Positions 9,213-18,800 of a stretch of DNA of 64,000 nucleotides are shown in pieces (the first letter of the stretch is position 1; every line of letters starts with the position of its first letter). Origin of the DNA: Saccharopolyspora gloriosae. Its GTDB lineage: Bacteria; Actinomycetota; Actinomycetes; Mycobacteriales; Pseudonocardiaceae. Location of the stretch: NCBI RefSeq assembly GCF_022828475.1, contig NZ_CP059557.1, positions 6,557,470 through 6,621,469 on the forward strand, in the 5' to 3' direction. The translations under genes and the position numbers were made by a program. Under the pieces are notes generated by a model. The model saw only the letters and a list, made by a program, of their open reading frames with translations. It had not been told where the DNA came from and made no database searches.

Positions 9213-9830
9213 TCAGCAGGCGAAGACGCGGTCCAGGGCGTGGTCGATCATCGCCACGGAGTCCGCCTCGCCGTGATGGCCGAGCAGCAGGCCGATGGAG
9301 AGGCCGTCGGGCACGGCGAGCAGGATCCGGGCCTCCATCCACACGTCGACCCCGGCGGCGATCTCCCCGGCTTCCTGCGCGCCGCGCAGCAGGTCGGTGA
9401 TCCACTGCTCCAGTTGCGGCCACCATTCCCGGTACAGCGCGGCGAGGTCCGGTTCGGCGAGCGCGCGCACGAAGAACGCGATCGTGACGAGGTACTCCTG
9501 CCGGCTTTCCGTTGACAGCGCGAGCATTTCGACCAGCACCGCCCGCACCACCGTCCGCGCGGAGTGCGGTTCGTCCGTCGCCTCGATCCGGGCGCGGATG
9601 CGTTCGGCGGCACGATCGTTCACATAGCCGGCCGCGTACTGCAGCATCTGCTCCTTCGTGCGGAAGTAGTGCTGCACGGACCCCATGGAGATCCCGGCTT
9701 CGGCGGCGACGTCGCGCAGGTTGACGGCCTCCATACCGCCTCTGCCCGCCAGCCGCAGCAGCGCTTCGGCGATCTGCTTGCGCCGCTGCTCGTGATCGAC
9801 CTGCTTGGGCACGCTCCACCTCTTTTTCAT
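9213..9830 (-). CDS. TetR family transcriptional regulator
   Basis: 205-residue TetR repressor. The N-terminal helix-turn-helix (about residues 10-55, with VNLRDVAAEAGISMGSVQHYF) is canonical; the C-terminal ligand domain is AcrR-like. The ATG at 9830 is chosen because the DNA-binding domain follows at the usual distance; in-frame upstream codons would run across the operator. It faces the DUF418 gene with a 76-bp divergent region holding two matching palindromes, so it probably represses both itself and that gene. Confidence 0.9.
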   Translation of the reverse strand: MKKRWSVPKQVDHEQRRKQIAEALLRLAGRGGMEAVNLRDVAAEAGISMGSVQHYFRTKEQMLQYAAGYVNDRAAERIRARIEATDEPHSARTVVRAVLVEMLALSTESRQEYLVTIAFFVRALAEPDLAALYREWWPQLEQWITDLLRGAQEAGEIAAGVDVWMEARILLAVPDGLSIGLLLGHHGEADSVAMIDHALDRVFAC

Positions 9831-9879
9831 GCAGATGCATTGCAAACGCTTTCTCGGCGCGTTTACCATGCGCCTGCAT
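9829..9879. promoter_or_regulatory. paired operator-like palindromes between tetR and the DUF418 gene
   Basis: ATGCAGATGCAT (9829-9840) and ATGCGCCTGCAT (9868-9879) share half-sites ATGC/GCAT and lie 39 bp apart centre to centre, about four helical turns. Such pairs are typical TetR operators. The first overlaps the tetR start codon. Confidence 0.6.
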
Positions 9880-9906
9880 TATAAAACCGAAGTCCTGGGG
9901 GACGAC

Positions 9907-11040
9907 ATGACGACCACTCGACCCGCGCCCACCGGCAGCCGAATAGGCGCCCTCGACGTCGTGCGCGGCGTGGCCATCCTCGGCACCTTCGCCTCCAACG
10001 TCTGAATCTTCACCGACCCGGCCGGGCCGACCGGCCTGCTCAGCGGCGACGGCACCATCGCGTCGCTGCTGCTGTTCCTGTCCAACGGGAAGTTCCTGGC
10101 GCTGCTCACGCTCATGTTCGGCGTCGGCCTCGAACTCCAGTACCGCTCGGCGCGACGCCGCGGAGCCCGCTGGCCCGGCTGGTACCTGTGGCGCGCGGCG
10201 CTGCTGTTCGTCGAGGGCGCGTTGCACTACGTGCTGATCTTCGAGTTCGACGTGCTGATGAGCTACGCGGTGACCTCGGTGATCGTCGCCTACCTGATCG
10301 GCCGCAGCGATCGCGCCGTGCGCGGCTGGATCATCGGGTGCGCAGCGGTGCACGCGCTGGCGATGACGCTGGGCACGGCCGCGCTGCTGGCGTCGAACGA
10401 CTCAATGTCCGGACCGGGATCGGCGCTGTTCACCGACGGCACCTATCTGGAGCAGGTCGGTGAGCGGCTGACCGGGTTCGCCGTGTACCGGCTCGAAGCG
10501 CTGTTCATCATCCCGATGTCCATCGCGATGTTCCTGATCGGCTCACGGCTGCGCCGAGCGGGCGTGTTCGAAGCGGACGCGCGCGGGAGGCGGCTGCGCA
10601 ACCGGCTGATGGTGGCCGGGCTCGGCGTGGCGCTCCCGCTGAACCTGCTCACCACGCTGGGCGGAGGGCAGTGGTTCCTGATCGACCGCTACGTGCTGCC
10701 ACCGGTCGTCGCGCTCGGGCTGCTCGGGCTCATCACGACCGTCGTGCTGGGACGGACCGCCGCGCCCGGACCGCTGCGGGTCGGGATCACCGCGGTCGGC
10801 CGCACCGCGCTGTCCGGCTACGTGGCGCAGAACCTGCTCGCCGCGATCCTGTGCTATGGCTGGGGATTCGGGCTCGCCGCCCGGCTCGACGAGTACCGGC
10901 CGTGGTGGCCCATCGGCCTGTGGGCGGTGCTGTGCGCGACCCTGATGCCGCTGGCGACGTGGTGGCTGCGCCGCTTCACCCGCGGCCCCCTGGAGCTGGC
11001 GTGGCACTGGGCCTACCAGGCTCCCCAACGCCGAACCTGA
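9907..11040 (+). pseudogene. DUF418 membrane protein gene interrupted by an in-frame TGA
   Basis: Continuous frame of 378 codons with one stop (TGA at 10003-10005) after 32 residues. The sense before it (GALDVVRGVAILGTFASNV) and after it (IFTDPAGPTG, then GKFLALLTLMFGVGLELQ) forms the normal YeiB/DUF418 N-terminus, where Trp (TGG) would fit the stop position; a single G-to-A change explains it. The rest has about eight membrane helices and the C-terminal DUF418 block. Translation could restart at ATG 10114, losing the first 69 codons. It is divergent from its likely TetR repressor. It may be a true nonsense mutation or a base-call error. Confidence 0.8.
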
Positions 11041-11142
11041 GGTGAACGCCTCCTTCGCCCGGCCCCACCGGACGAACGGGCCGTTCACTGCACTGACGGC
11101 ACCGGGTGAACGTCCCCTTCGACCGGACGAACGGGCCGTTCG
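11041..11142. repeat. two-copy direct repeat with palindromic core
   Basis: A unit containing GGTGAACG, then CCTTCG or CCCTTCG, then CCGGACGAACGGGCCGTTC occurs at 11041-11086 and again at 11106-11142. Each ends in the palindrome GAACGGGCCGTTC. It lies between convergent genes and may act as a bidirectional terminator. Confidence 0.55.
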
Positions 11143-11155
11143 CCCGGATCGGGCG

Positions 11156-11794
11156 CTAGGCCACCCGCAGGTAGCCGAGGGCACCTGCTGCGACGCCGAC
11201 CAACGCGCCGACCAGGGCCTGAGCCGGGGTGTGGTCGCCGAGGCGGACCCGCGACCAGCCCACCGCCGCCGTCAGGAGCCACAGCAGCAGCAACCACGGC
11301 GAGTACACCTCGGCCAAGATCGCGGTGGCGCCCGCCGCCACGGCGGTGTGCACGGAGACCTTCCACCACACCGTGATCAGCCCGACGACCAGCAGCGCCG
11401 ACAACATCGCCAGGTCCAACGCCACCATCAGCCGCGGCGCACCGGCGAGGACCAGCACGCCCAGCCCGACCGAGCTGAACACGATCAGCAGCAACAACGG
11501 GATCAGCCGCCCCTCGCGGTTGCGCACGTGGTGCCCGTCCCACCAGCCCAGCCGGGAGCCCGCCACGATCCCCGCCATCGGCAGCACGCTGCTGGTGAGC
11601 GCGACGAACACGCCCCAGCCCAGCGCAGGCCCCGGGGAGTGCGTGGCGCTCCAGGCCACCGCGATCGGCAGCAGCAGCACGATCACCGCAGGGGAGAACA
11701 CCTCGGTGAGCACCCGCGCCGTCCGGTCACCGCGCCGCCGCAATGCGCCTTCGAACCCGGTGCTCTCGCCCGGACCCACGTCGATGTCGGCCAT
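11156..11794 (-). CDS. PAP2 superfamily phosphatase, membrane protein
   Basis: 212-residue integral membrane protein with about six helices. PAP2-like elements are in order: NREGRLIPL (variant of motif 1), SVHTAVAAG (motif 2 with its His) and SRVRLGDHTPAQALVG (motif 3 with Arg and His). Enzymes of this family dephosphorylate lipid phosphates such as undecaprenyl pyrophosphate or phosphatidic acid at the membrane. The ATG at 11794 was chosen for GGGAGGG just upstream; longer in-frame extensions are probably untranslated. Catalytic motifs are looser than in classical members, so substrate assignment is open. Confidence 0.8.
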   Translation of the reverse strand: MADIDVGPGESTGFEGALRRRGDRTARVLTEVFSPAVIVLLLPIAVAWSATHSPGPALGWGVFVALTSSVLPMAGIVAGSRLGWWDGHHVRNREGRLIPLLLLIVFSSVGLGVLVLAGAPRLMVALDLAMLSALLVVGLITVWWKVSVHTAVAAGATAILAEVYSPWLLLLWLLTAAVGWSRVRLGDHTPAQALVGALVGVAAGALGYLRVA

Positions 11795-11862
11795 CCACCC
11801 TCCCCGTTCGGTCCCACTCCCATGATCACCCACGAACCGGGGACGCGGAGGGCGAACCGCGG

Positions 11863-12687
11863 TCACGGTACGGCGCGCAACCGCGGCCCGGACTGGAGCG
11901 CGTCGAGCTTCGCGGCCGAGGCGGATCCCGGCTCCGCGGTCAGCAACACCACCCGATGATCATGCCCGGGCACGTGCAGCTCCTGGATTTCCAGTTCGAC
12001 CAGGCCGAGCCGGGGATGCCGGATGCGCTTGGGCACGGCCTCGCCGACGCCCAGTTCCTGCTCCCGCCAGTGCGCGGCGAACTCCGGGCTGTGGGCGGCG
12101 AAGTCCCGCACCAGCTGACCGAGCCGCCGGTCCGCCGGGTAGCGCGCGGACGCCTGCCGCAGTTCGGAGGCGGCCTGCCGGACGAAGCCGTCGGACGGTT
12201 CGCACACCAACGGCCCCCCGGCCATCGACAACCGGAGGATGTTGCGCTCGCGCGCGGGCAGCGCAGCGAAGTCCACCAGCAACGCGGCCGCCGCCGAGTT
12301 CCAGGCGAGCACGTCGTGGTGGGCGTTGAGCACGTAGGCGGGCACCGAACCGAGCCGTTCCAGCAGTCGCCGCACCGAGGTGGGCAGCTCCTCCGGCGGC
12401 TCGGAGCGCGCCGGGGCGTGCTCGGCGAGCCGCGCCACGTGTTCCCGCTCCGCCCCGGACAGGCCCAGCGCGCGGGCCAGCGCATCCAGCACCTGCGGCG
12501 ACGGATGCGGGCCGCGGGCCTGTTCCAGCCGTTCGTAGTAGTTCGCCGACACCCCGGCCAGCACCGCGACCTCCTCGCGCCGCAGACCGGGAGTGCGCCG
12601 CCGCGGCCCCGCGGGCAGACCCGCCGCCGCGGGCGTGCGCGCTTCCCGCCGGCTGCGCAGGAAATCACCGAGGTCCCGTTTGCTCAC
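11863..12687 (-). CDS. XRE regulator with MmyB-type ligand domain
   Basis: 274-residue regulator. The N-terminal helix-turn-helix (about residues 30-80, with LRREEVAVLAGVSANYYERLEQ) is the canonical actinobacterial XRE form, followed by the MmyB-like PAS-type domain (LNAHHDVLAWN, then AHWREQELGVG and HPRLGLVELE). MmyB domains are thought to bind fatty acids or related hydrophobic ligands. GTG start with GGAG 3 nt upstream. It is divergent from the SnoaL-like/NmrA-like pair, whose transcription it probably controls; this gene pairing recurs in actinomycetes. Confidence 0.92.
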   Translation of the reverse strand: MSKRDLGDFLRSRREARTPAAAGLPAGPRRRTPGLRREEVAVLAGVSANYYERLEQARGPHPSPQVLDALARALGLSGAEREHVARLAEHAPARSEPPEELPTSVRRLLERLGSVPAYVLNAHHDVLAWNSAAAALLVDFAALPARERNILRLSMAGGPLVCEPSDGFVRQAASELRQASARYPADRRLGQLVRDFAAHSPEFAAHWREQELGVGEAVPKRIRHPRLGLVELEIQELHVPGHDHRVVLLTAEPGSASAAKLDALQSGPRLRAVP

Positions 12688-12810
12688 CGCTCCAGCCTGG
12701 CACGGTCGCCCGCCGCCATCCACGGACCGCCGGTCCGGGGCTTTGCCGGACGTTCCCGCAGCGCACGATCGCGCCGACGGTGGACGGTGACCCCGACACA
12801 GGAGGTACCC

Positions 12811-13251
12811 GTGACCACCCGGACCACACCGGCCGACGTGATCGACCGGTTCACGACATCGCTGCTGGCCAAGGACATGGCGGGCGCGATCGAGCTGTTC
12901 GCGCCGAACGTCGTCTTCGAAGCCCCGTTCGCCGCGAACACTCCCGCCCGAGTCGACGGACGCGAGGGAATGCGCGCGTACCTCGAGGGCTACCCGGACC
13001 GCGTCGACATCACCGGCTTCCCGGCGTACGTGCTGCACGAGACGGCCGATCCGGACACGGTGATCGCCGAGTTCACCGCGCACGGCCGGACCGTGCGCAC
13101 CGGGCAGCCGTACGTGATGCCCTACATCGCCGTGCTGACCGTGCGGGACGGGCTGATCACGTCTTATCGGGACTACTGGAGCCCGGTGCTGGCGGCGAAG
13201 GCCGCCGGGGAACTGCCCGCGTTGATCGAGTCCCTGGGGGCGGGAGCATGA
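12811..13251 (+). CDS. SnoaL-like/NTF2-fold protein
   Basis: 146-residue cone-shaped alpha+beta protein. The initial ADVIDRFTTSLLAKDMAGAIELFAPNVV pattern is the usual NTF2-like/SnoaL start, and the last strand IAVLTVRDGLITSYRDYWSP is typical. No catalytic residue set can be assigned. GTG start with AGGAGG 5 nt upstream. Its stop overlaps the start of the NmrA-like gene (ATGA), so the two are translationally coupled and probably controlled by the divergent XRE-MmyB regulator. Confidence 0.85.
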   Translation: MTTRTTPADVIDRFTTSLLAKDMAGAIELFAPNVVFEAPFAANTPARVDGREGMRAYLEGYPDRVDITGFPAYVLHETADPDTVIAEFTAHGRTVRTGQPYVMPYIAVLTVRDGLITSYRDYWSPVLAAKAAGELPALIESLGAGA

Positions 13252-14057
13252 CCGTGCTGCTCATCGGCGGAACCGGCCAGACCGGCCGCCCGCTGTCCCG
13301 GTTGCTGCCGGAAGCCAAGGTCGCGTCCCGGACGCCCGGCCCCGGCCAGGTCCGGTTCGACTGGACCGACCCCGGCTCCTTCCGGCCTGCGCTCGAGGGC
13401 GTCCGGGCCGTGTACCTGGTGCCGCCGCCGGCCGACCTGGAACCGATGCGGCTCGCCGAACCGTTCCTGGCGGAGGCGGCCGCCGCCGGGGTACGACGCG
13501 TCGTGCTGCTGGGCTCGCTCATCGTCCTGCCCGGCGCACCGGGCGTGGCCGAGTTCACGCGGGCGGTGCGGCGGTTCCCGGAGGCCGCGGTGCTGCGGCC
13601 GTCGGGGTTCATGCAGAACGTCCTCGGCGCCCATCCGCTGGCGGCGGGCCTGCGGGAACGCGGCGAGCTCGTGAGCGCGGCCGGGGACGGCAGGCTCGGC
13701 TGGATCGACGCCGAGGACATCGCCGCCGTCGCCGCACGGCTGCTCACCGGACCGGCATCGGACGGCGAACACCTGCTCACCGGGCCGGAGGCGTTGTCCT
13801 ACCCGGAGGTCGCTGAGGTGCTAGCGGAGGTCACCGGCCGCCCGATCCGGCATCGGCCGGTGAGCGCGGCCCAACGCGCCGAGCTGTTCCGCGAGGCGGG
13901 CGTGCCGGAGGCGTTCGCGACGGCGCTCGGGGAGGTCGACGCCGGTATTCGGGCAGGCGAGGAGGATCAGGTGACCGGCACGGTCGAGGAGCTCACCGGT
14001 CGGCCTGCTCGGTCGTTCCGGGAATTCGCCCGCGCCCATTCGTCCGAGTTGCCGTAG
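13248..14057 (+). CDS. NmrA-like NAD(P)-binding oxidoreductase
   Basis: 269-residue atypical short-chain dehydrogenase of the NmrA/azoreductase group. The N-terminal glycine motif LIGGTGQTGRP binds NAD(P); VRRVVLLGS and the conserved LRPSGFMQN segment follow. Members act as redox sensors or quinone/azo reductases; the substrate here is unknown. It is coupled to the upstream SnoaL-like gene. A hairpin at 14065-14096 closes the unit. Confidence 0.87.
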   Translation: MTVLLIGGTGQTGRPLSRLLPEAKVASRTPGPGQVRFDWTDPGSFRPALEGVRAVYLVPPPADLEPMRLAEPFLAEAAAAGVRRVVLLGSLIVLPGAPGVAEFTRAVRRFPEAAVLRPSGFMQNVLGAHPLAAGLRERGELVSAAGDGRLGWIDAEDIAAVAARLLTGPASDGEHLLTGPEALSYPEVAEVLAEVTGRPIRHRPVSAAQRAELFREAGVPEAFATALGEVDAGIRAGEEDQVTGTVEELTGRPARSFREFARAHSSELP

Positions 14058-14064
14058 CGCGAAC

Positions 14065-14096
14065 GGGCGGCGGGGCGTTTCAGGTGACCGCCGCCC
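14065..14096. terminator. hairpin after the NmrA-like gene
   Basis: Perfect 9-bp GC-rich arms (14065-14073 with 14088-14096) around a 14-nt loop, starting 7 bp past the stop codon. Confidence 0.55.
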
Positions 14097-14356
14097 ACCG
14101 GTGCTTTTCGAGGGCGGTTCAGGACGGAATATCTGCCTGGAATACTCCAAAGGCCACGAGATCTCTAGTCCGAACGAGTGAGTTGTTGCGGGAATGACCA
14201 AATCCACCCACCGGATTCATGAAGGATCTTCGCTGAATCGATAACCACGAGGGCGTTCGGGTTCCCGCCGCCACTTGCGCGGCGTGATCACCCGGTCAGC
14301 GGTGACCGGTTTCGCCTGACCGGTTCCAGAATGAACGGCGACCGGCGACCGCAGGC

Positions 14357-15130
14357 GTGCCGCGATCCGGCCGAATTCGGGTTCGGCCGAACGGCCGTCG
14401 CACCTCGCATTTCGGGAGGAGAGGAGCGGTCATCACTGATCCACCTCAGGCGCAGTGGCCGGAGTTCAGCTTGCTCGCCCGGCTGCGCCGCGAAACCCAG
14501 CGGACCTTGCTCGAACTCGGCCCCGAAGTGATCTTCGAGGCGGGGAACACGATTCTGCGCCAAGGCGACGACAGTTCGCACGTGGTGCTGCTGCTGAGCG
14601 GCTCGGCGAAGGTGCAGGCGCTTTCGGAGACGGGCGGCCCCACGCTGCTCGGCATCCGCTTCGGCGGTGATCTGGTCGGCGAGATGGCCGCGCTGGAGCA
14701 GCGCGCCCGGTCGGCGACGGTCATCGCGGGCTCGCACACCAGGGCGCGGCTGATCAAGTCGAACGACTTCCGGCGCTTCCTGCACGAGCACGCGGATGCG
14801 GCGACCGCGATGATCCTCATGGTCAACGCCCGGCTGCGCTGGGCGAATCGCCGCCGGATCGACAACGCGAACGTCTCGGCGACCAAGCGGGTGCCGCGAG
14901 TGCTGCTGGAGGTCGTGGAAACCTACGGCGAGCGGGACGCGGACGGCAACTGGCGCATCGGCCCGCCGCTCAACCACGAGGAGCTGGGCACGCTGGCCGG
15001 CGTTCGGCTGCGCACCGTGGAGAAGGCGCTGCGCGAACTGCACGAGCAAGGCGTGGTGCAGCGGCGTTACCGGAACATCATCGTCACGGATTTACCACGG
15101 CTCCGAGAAATCTCAGATTATTCCGAATAA
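14357..15130 (+). CDS. Crp/Fnr family transcriptional regulator
   Basis: Cyclic-nucleotide-binding fold (about residues 40-150: VIFEAGNTILRQGDDSSHVVLLLSG, then GDLVGEMAALEQRARSATV) followed by a winged helix (LNHEELGTLAGVRLRTVEKALREL). The Glu and Arg-Ser of the GEMAALEQRARSA phosphate cassette are present, so a cyclic nucleotide could bind. The start is a puzzle: the only conventional in-frame start before the conserved part is GTG 14357, yet a strong GGGAGGAGAGGAG lies at about 14417-14429, directly before non-standard codons GTC/ATC. The first 25 or so residues may therefore be untranslated. Targets are unknown. Confidence 0.88.
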   Translation: MPRSGRIRVRPNGRRTSHFGRRGAVITDPPQAQWPEFSLLARLRRETQRTLLELGPEVIFEAGNTILRQGDDSSHVVLLLSGSAKVQALSETGGPTLLGIRFGGDLVGEMAALEQRARSATVIAGSHTRARLIKSNDFRRFLHEHADAATAMILMVNARLRWANRRRIDNANVSATKRVPRVLLEVVETYGERDADGNWRIGPPLNHEELGTLAGVRLRTVEKALRELHEQGVVQRRYRNIIVTDLPRLREISDYSE

Positions 15131-15882
15131 ACCCGCAACCGCGCGTTTTCTTCTAGGCGATACCACGGCACTGTTGTCCTAGTGACCGCGAGCGATCACA
15201 TCCAGATCCAAGGGGCCGAACAGACCAATGCCTCCCGGCTTTCGCCCGCAGTTGACCATGCGGCGCAACGAGGTGGCGGACGCGGTGGACGCCGCGGGAC
15301 TTCGCGTCACGTCGAATCCGGCGCGGCGCCTCGGACGCGTCCGGATCTTCGACGAGTTCCACGACGATCCGGAAATGTCGACCGCCGCCGAGCACTGGAG
15401 AAATCCGGCACCGGAAACCGCCGGAGAAATCATCAGAAGACGTCATCGCGCAGCGGGGGCCGCGGTGACCCGCGCGTTGCCCGAGTCGTACATCGGGGTC
15501 GACTCGGGCAACGCGCCCTTACGGATACGACCTTGCGAACAGGGCCACGCCCCGCCCCTTGGTTGAGCGCGCAACAGGATCTGTACGACGGAGCTCAGGG
15601 TGGACTCAATGGCGAACCTGATCGGTGGCGACCCCGGCAGGCAGCTGCGACAGCAACGTCACCGACCACATCCGCATCGCGTTCGACCGCCGCGCCGAGC
15701 AGTACGTGGTCAACGCGCTCGACCCGGACCACGCGGAGGAACCGCCGTGCGTCCCGAGCCGCGAACACGGACACCCGCTGAGGCAGGACGGTCGAGCGCC
15801 CGGCCGAACCGAGCCGGGCGCTCGGTACGTCAGCTCCGGTGAAGGCCCCGGCCGCCGATCGGCGGCGGCTCGTTCCGAGCCG
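15131..15882. other. 750-bp region without a confident gene
   Basis: Several short frames overlap without ribosome binding sites. The least unlikely is 15228-15566 (+), 112 codons, with a plausible start (MRRNEVADAVDAAGLRV) but low-quality end; another fragment near 15640-15770 reads DHIRIAFDRRAEQYVVNA. These look like remnants rather than genes. A terminator hairpin lies at 15793-15824. Confidence 0.4.
15793..15824. terminator. hairpin terminator downstream of the P450 gene
   Basis: Perfect 12-bp arms (15793-15804 with 15813-15824), loop of 8. It lies about 58 bp beyond the stop codon of the minus-strand P450 fusion and can stop transcription from both sides. Confidence 0.65.
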
Positions 15883-18800
15883 TCAGGCGAAGACGTCGGC
15901 GACGTACCGGGCGTGGTCGCGTTCCATCGCGGTCATCCACTGCTCCGCCTGCTCCGGGGTGGCGCCGGTGGCCTCCTCGTAGATGCGGGTGCAGGTGCGG
16001 TGCACGGCCGGGGCCATCCGCTGCCCGTCGCCGCACACGAACACCGTCGCCCCGCGCTCGACCAGGTCGATCACTTCCGCGCGGTCGGCCCAGAGCCGGT
16101 CCTGCACGTAGCGGACGCCGTCGGCTGGTTCCGCCGAGTACGCGGTCCGCACGTCGACCACTCCGGCCGCCGCCCAGGCCGCCAGCTCATCGCGGTACAG
16201 GTGGTCGGATTCCGGGCCGTGGCAACCGAAGAACAGCAGTGCGGGCGCCGGAGTCACGCCCTGTTCCGCTGCGGCCAGCGCGCGATCCTGCAGGAAGCCG
16301 CGGAACGGGGCGATGCCGCTGCCCGCGCAGGCCAGGATCAGCGGGGTTTCCAGCGACTCCGGCGGGTGGAACGCCACGTTCGACGGGCGCACCGTGACCG
16401 CGACCTTCGTGCCCGGCCGGGCCTGCGCGAGGTGGTTCGACGCCGCGCCCTCGTAGATCCCGGCGCCGGAGCGCGCGGGCTCGTTGAGCACGGCCACGGT
16501 CAGCGTGGCGTGCGCCGGATTCCACTTGGGCGAACTGGAGATGGAGTACTGCCGCGGCGTCAACGGGCTCAGCAACTGCAGGAACCCGCCGAAGGTGAGC
16601 CCGCAGGACGGGAAGCGTTCCAGCAGGTCGAGCACGGTCACCCGCGGTTCGAGTACCTGCTCGGCGTGCGCGCCGTCGCGGCTCAGCGCGTGCAGGGCCT
16701 GCACGTCAGGCGGGCAGGCGGCGGTCTCCGCGAGCCGCTCGATCTGCCTGCGCGTCGCGGGCTGGCCGAGTTCGACGTAGCTGCTCAGCAGTTCACCGGC
16801 GGCGACGTGCGCACCGGTCGGCAGGTTGGTCCGCTCGCCGCGCAGCACCACCTGGTCGTCGTGGGCCAGCCCGAACCGGCTCAGCGCCCGCGCCACCACG
16901 GCGGGCGGGTTCAGCGGCAGCACCGCGAGGTAGTCGCCGGTGCGGTAGCTCGCGCCGGCGGGCAAGGCGATCTCCAGGTGCCGCTTGGATCCGGCCGACA
17001 GATCGGTGAGCTCCCGGTTCTCGATGACGGTGCCCCACTGCAGGTCGTTGGCCCGCACGATCGGATCCCGAGTGGTTCCGGCGAACTCCACCGACAGCTC
17101 GGCCGGCTCGGAACCGGTGTCGGCCAAGCCGAACTCGGCCGCGACCGGCCCCCAGAACCCCGCGTACCAGTCGTCGAACCGGCCGAAGAAATCTCCGCGC
17201 GCGTCGGCCTCGCCGCGCTGCACCAACCGGGTCGCCCCGGCCCGCGCGAGCTGCTCGTCCACTTCGGTCGGCACGGCCTGATAAGTGCGAGCCCAGTCGG
17301 TGTTGCCGCAGCCGAACACCACGTACCGCACCCCGTCCAGCGCCCCGTCCGGCTGTTGCCGAAGCCAGCGCACGAATTCGCGCGCGTTGTCCGGCGGCTG
17401 CCCCTCGTAGGAGGCGGTGACGATGACGACGACGCCTTCCGCCGCGAGGTCGTCGACGGCGCCGTCGAGCGGATCAAGGCGGGCGGTGTAGCCGCGAGAG
17501 CCCGCGTCATTGGCGATGCGCTGCGCGAAAGCCTGCGCGGTGCCCGCGTTCGAGCCGTAGAGCACCCGCACCGGGACGCCGTTCGGCTCGGCTCGCACGA
17601 CGGCGGGATCGGTCCGCTCGGCCGCCGCCCTGGAGGTGATCTTCGTGTCCCGCCTGCGAGCGTGCAGGTACAGGCCCTCCGGTTTGATCGTCAACGTCTG
17701 CTTGATCTTGAGCCGGTAGTCCGGGTCGGCCGCGGAGATGTCGAAGCGCTGCAACAACATCGCCAGGAACACAGTGGCCTCTTGCAACGCGAAACCCCGG
17801 CCGATGCAGGAGCGCTGCCCGTTGCCGAACGGCTTCCACGAGTTCGGCGGCAGCATCTCGGCCCGCTCGAAGGAGAACCGGTCCGGGTCGAACGTCTCCG
17901 CGTCCGCGCCCCACACCGCCGGATCCCTATGCAGCCCCGGCGCCACGACCAGCAGCGTGTCGTCCCGGTTCAGCTCGTAGCGCCCGCCGAGCACGGTGCC
18001 GTCCGCGCGCGGGGTGACGGCGAACGCCGGCGCCGTCGGCCACAGCCGCAACGATTCCTTGAAGATCCGATCCAGGTACCCGAGCTCGCTCAGCTGCTCG
18101 AACCGCGGCGCCTCCGTGCCCAGCACCCGATCCACTTCGGCCTGCGCGCGAGCCAGCACCTCCGGGTGCCGCAGCAGCTCGTGCAACGTGAACGTGAGCA
18201 GCCCGCTGGTCGTCTCGTGCCCCGCGATGAGGAACGTGACCAGCTGGTAGCGCACGTTCTCGTCGGGCAGCCGCGCCCCCGTCTTCGGGTCGGTGGCGGT
18301 GAGCATCGTGTCCAGGATGTCGCGCTGTCCCTCGGGAAGCGGGTGCTCCCGGCGGTCGGCGATGAGCTGATCCGCGACCTGATGCATCAGTTCCTTGTCC
18401 GCCGCATACCGCTTGCGGGTCCCACGCATCAGGAGTTCCTGCCCCGGCAGCCGCCGGCCCCGCGCGCCGGACTCGACCAGCGCCCGCACCATCGACTCGA
18501 CGAACGGATTCATCCGCTCCGTGTAGAAGCTGTTGAAGCGGTGGCTGAACGAGCACAACGCGATCGTGTCCAGCGTGAGCCGCGTGGTGTCGTCGGCGAC
18601 GTCGATGCGGTGCTCCGGCCCGCGCCGCTCCCACATCAGCAGCAGCTGCTCGGCGATGTCGGTCATGCCGTCGAACATGTCGCGCAGCGAGGCAGGTCCG
18701 AACGCGGGCATCAGAATCCGGTGCGCCGCCTGCCAATTCGGCTCATCGGTCCACGCGGTGAACAGCCCGTCACCGGCGAAGTCCCGGACGTTGAGCAGCG

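Noticed and set aside
15228-15566. 112-codon plus-strand frame
   Set aside because: Plausible start but no ribosome binding site or recognised domain, and a low-complexity end; kept only as a note in the non-coding region.
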